NCBI GenBank assembly: GCA_016713675.1
Contig: JADJOS010000004.1
Span: forward strand, 124,001 to 188,000
Length of the DNA stretch: 64,000 nucleotides
Direction: 5' to 3'
Origin: Acidobacteriota bacterium
GTDB lineage: Bacteria > Acidobacteriota > Blastocatellia > Pyrinomonadales > Pyrinomonadaceae
Positions 62,955-64,000 of the stretch are shown in pieces. Each line of letters starts with the position of its first letter. The first letter of the stretch is position 1. The notes under the pieces were generated by a model, which was given only the letters and a program-made list of their open reading frames with translations, did no database searches and had not been told where the DNA came from. The translations under genes and the position numbers were made by a program.

Positions 62955-64000
62955 TCATTCTCGATGCATATTAAGATTGGCAGGACTATTGAGTATCAAT
63001 TTGATCAGCTCCGCCTGCCGGTTTGTTTCAGTCTTAGAAAAAATATGCTTCAAATGGGTCCTAACCGTATTTTGCTTTATCCCAAGCTCATCGCAGATCT
63101 GGCCTAAGGACAAACCGTTCGTCAAAAGCCCCGCAATTCTAGCTTCAGCGTCCGTAAGTCCGTAAATTCGCGTGAGAACCGAATCGACCGTTTCTATTTG
63201 CTGGTCAGGATCTGATATGTAGATGATCGCCAAAGGCTCGTTGTAATTATCGCCGGCGTCATGTTCCTCACAACGTGAAACAAGTATTTCCAGTGGTCGA
63301 AGGCCCTTTTCACGTGTAACCTTTAGGACACCCTCAGACTTGCCCTGTTCATAATTGCCATCGAACACTTTGTCCAAAACCGTTCGGAACTTTCTGGCGT
63401 CTGCGGCTGATGTGGTGCGGATCTTACCGTATCGATCCGTGCGAAGCCCGTTCTCCTGAGCCAGTATCTCGTTTCCGCTCTTGTTCGCAAAAATAAGTGA
63501 TTCGTTTCTATCTACCACGAGCACGCTGTGGGAAAAGCAATCAAACGCGTCGGTCATGAGACGGCTTTGACGTTTTGATTCGATCAGGCTGACGTAAACT
63601 CGAAACGCCTTTTCCAAGTAGCTGATCAGGAAAGTCAAAGCGGCTGATTCGCTGGAGTCAAAATTCTTCTGACCCTCGGGACGAGTTAACAGCAGTCCGC
63701 GGCGAATCTCGCGATATGCCCGAAAAACACGATATTCGATATGAAAAATAGCAGCCGGAGCAAACGAATCGCGGTAAATGTCGGCCTGACGAAAATCATC
63801 GTCTGACATGTATTCCTCTCTATTGAATCGCTCGCCTGGTTCAAGGTCCGTCACATATTTTCGAAACGGGCTGGTATGCTGAAATCGCTCGAGATAATTT
63901 AGAGCGACACGATCATCCCGAGTCCCAGCCATGACCTTGAATTCATCTGTTTGTTTGTTGTAGAAAATGAATCCGCCCGGGCCGGACGAAAAGGTTTGGG
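62955..64000 (-). CDS. LuxR-type transcriptional regulator with PAS-like domain (cut by right edge)
   Basis: At least 348 residues. The frame has no stop before the right edge (FSSGPGGFIFYNKQTDEFKV precedes the first Met at 63932), so the N terminus is missing. Residues after that Met include a helical region, a PAS-like part (SHSVLVVDRNESLIFANKSG) and a C-terminal LuxR helix-turn-helix (LTDAEARIAGLLTNGLSLGQ, then LGIKQNTVRTHLKHIFSKT). The motif set is that of a DNA-binding response regulator or autoinducer-type receptor. It is upstream of, and in the same direction as, the surface-protein locus, so it may control it, which is inference. Confidence 0.85.
   Translation of the reverse strand, partial: QTFSSGPGGFIFYNKQTDEFKVMAGTRDDRVALNYLERFQHTSPFRKYVTDLEPGERFNREEYMSDDDFRQADIYRDSFAPAAIFHIEYRVFRAYREIRRGLLLTRPEGQKNFDSSESAALTFLISYLEKAFRVYVSLIESKRQSRLMTDAFDCFSHSVLVVDRNESLIFANKSGNEILAQENGLRTDRYGKIRTTSAADARKFRTVLDKVFDGNYEQGKSEGVLKVTREKGLRPLEILVSRCEEHDAGDNYNEPLAIIYISDPDQQIETVDSVLTRIYGLTDAEARIAGLLTNGLSLGQICDELGIKQNTVRTHLKHIFSKTETNRQAELIKLILNSPANLNMHRE

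Noticed and set aside
62644..63165. 173-codon open frame on the plus strand
   Set aside because: Its second half is antisense to the helix-turn-helix region of the LuxR-type gene, with no family features or ribosome site.

Overview
The window looks like a chromosomal segment of a Gram-negative bacterium of moderate GC, most likely an Acidobacteriota member near Blastocatellia/Pyrinomonadales. The evidence is lipid A and LPS machinery (lpxB, lptD), a TonB-dependent receptor, PD40/TolB-type and S9 propeller proteins, proline-threonine linkers followed by an acidobacterial-style C-terminal domain, and very large secreted proteins ending in carboxypeptidase-regulatory-like domains. The phylum is inferred from this style, not from a marker gene. 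I saw no rRNA, tRNA, CRISPR array or insertion sequence.

Layout. 1-5.8 kb: a partial gene, an HNH endonuclease, two small genes (one an AvrRpt2-like protease), cysS, then a leftward group of glycosyltransferase and cysteine dioxygenase. 5.8-8.8 kb: SGNH hydrolase and dsbD, in the same leftward run. 8.9-14.1 kb: a pyruvate dehydrogenase operon (pdhA, a DUF1398-like gene, pdhB, E2, an EamA transporter, a STAS-like protein) behind a PdhR-type palindrome and a good sigma70 promoter. 14.1-21 kb: lpxB, a secreted propeller protein, ilvE, a membrane-fused spermidine synthase-like protein. 21-24.4 kb: a long AT-rich gap and three unrecognised envelope-type genes. 24.4-30.8 kb: lptD, an NtrC-type regulator, a lipoprotein and an acyl-CoA mutase large subunit. 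30.8-31.3 kb: two gene remnants. 31.3-39.1 kb: yraN, an S9 peptidase, a TonB receptor, a ChaN-like protein and a deoxyhypusine-synthase-like protein. 39.2-62.4 kb: five leftward genes for secreted proteins built from beta-helix, Ig-like, cohesin-like, dockerin-like and carboxypeptidase-regulatory-like modules. 62.9-64 kb: a LuxR-type regulator cut by the window edge.

The most unusual object is the 23-kb cohesin/dockerin locus. Four of its proteins carry two cohesin-like modules and one dockerin-like module in one chain, and all five end in the same C-terminal domain with a terminal Gln. Two neighbours share about 2.1 kb of near-identical DNA including the terminator. This would suit a self-assembling extracellular or cell-surface scaffold, but that is inference.

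Sequence integrity is a second theme. Seven reading-frame interruptions fall in otherwise intact genes: in-frame stops in the E2 gene, lptD and the largest surface protein, and apparent one-base deletions in pdhB, one surface protein (twice) and the largest surface protein. They hit essential-type genes, and all three stop codons serve as normal terminators here, so uncorrected sequence errors are the simplest reading. Real decay, slippage or readthrough cannot be excluded from sequence alone.
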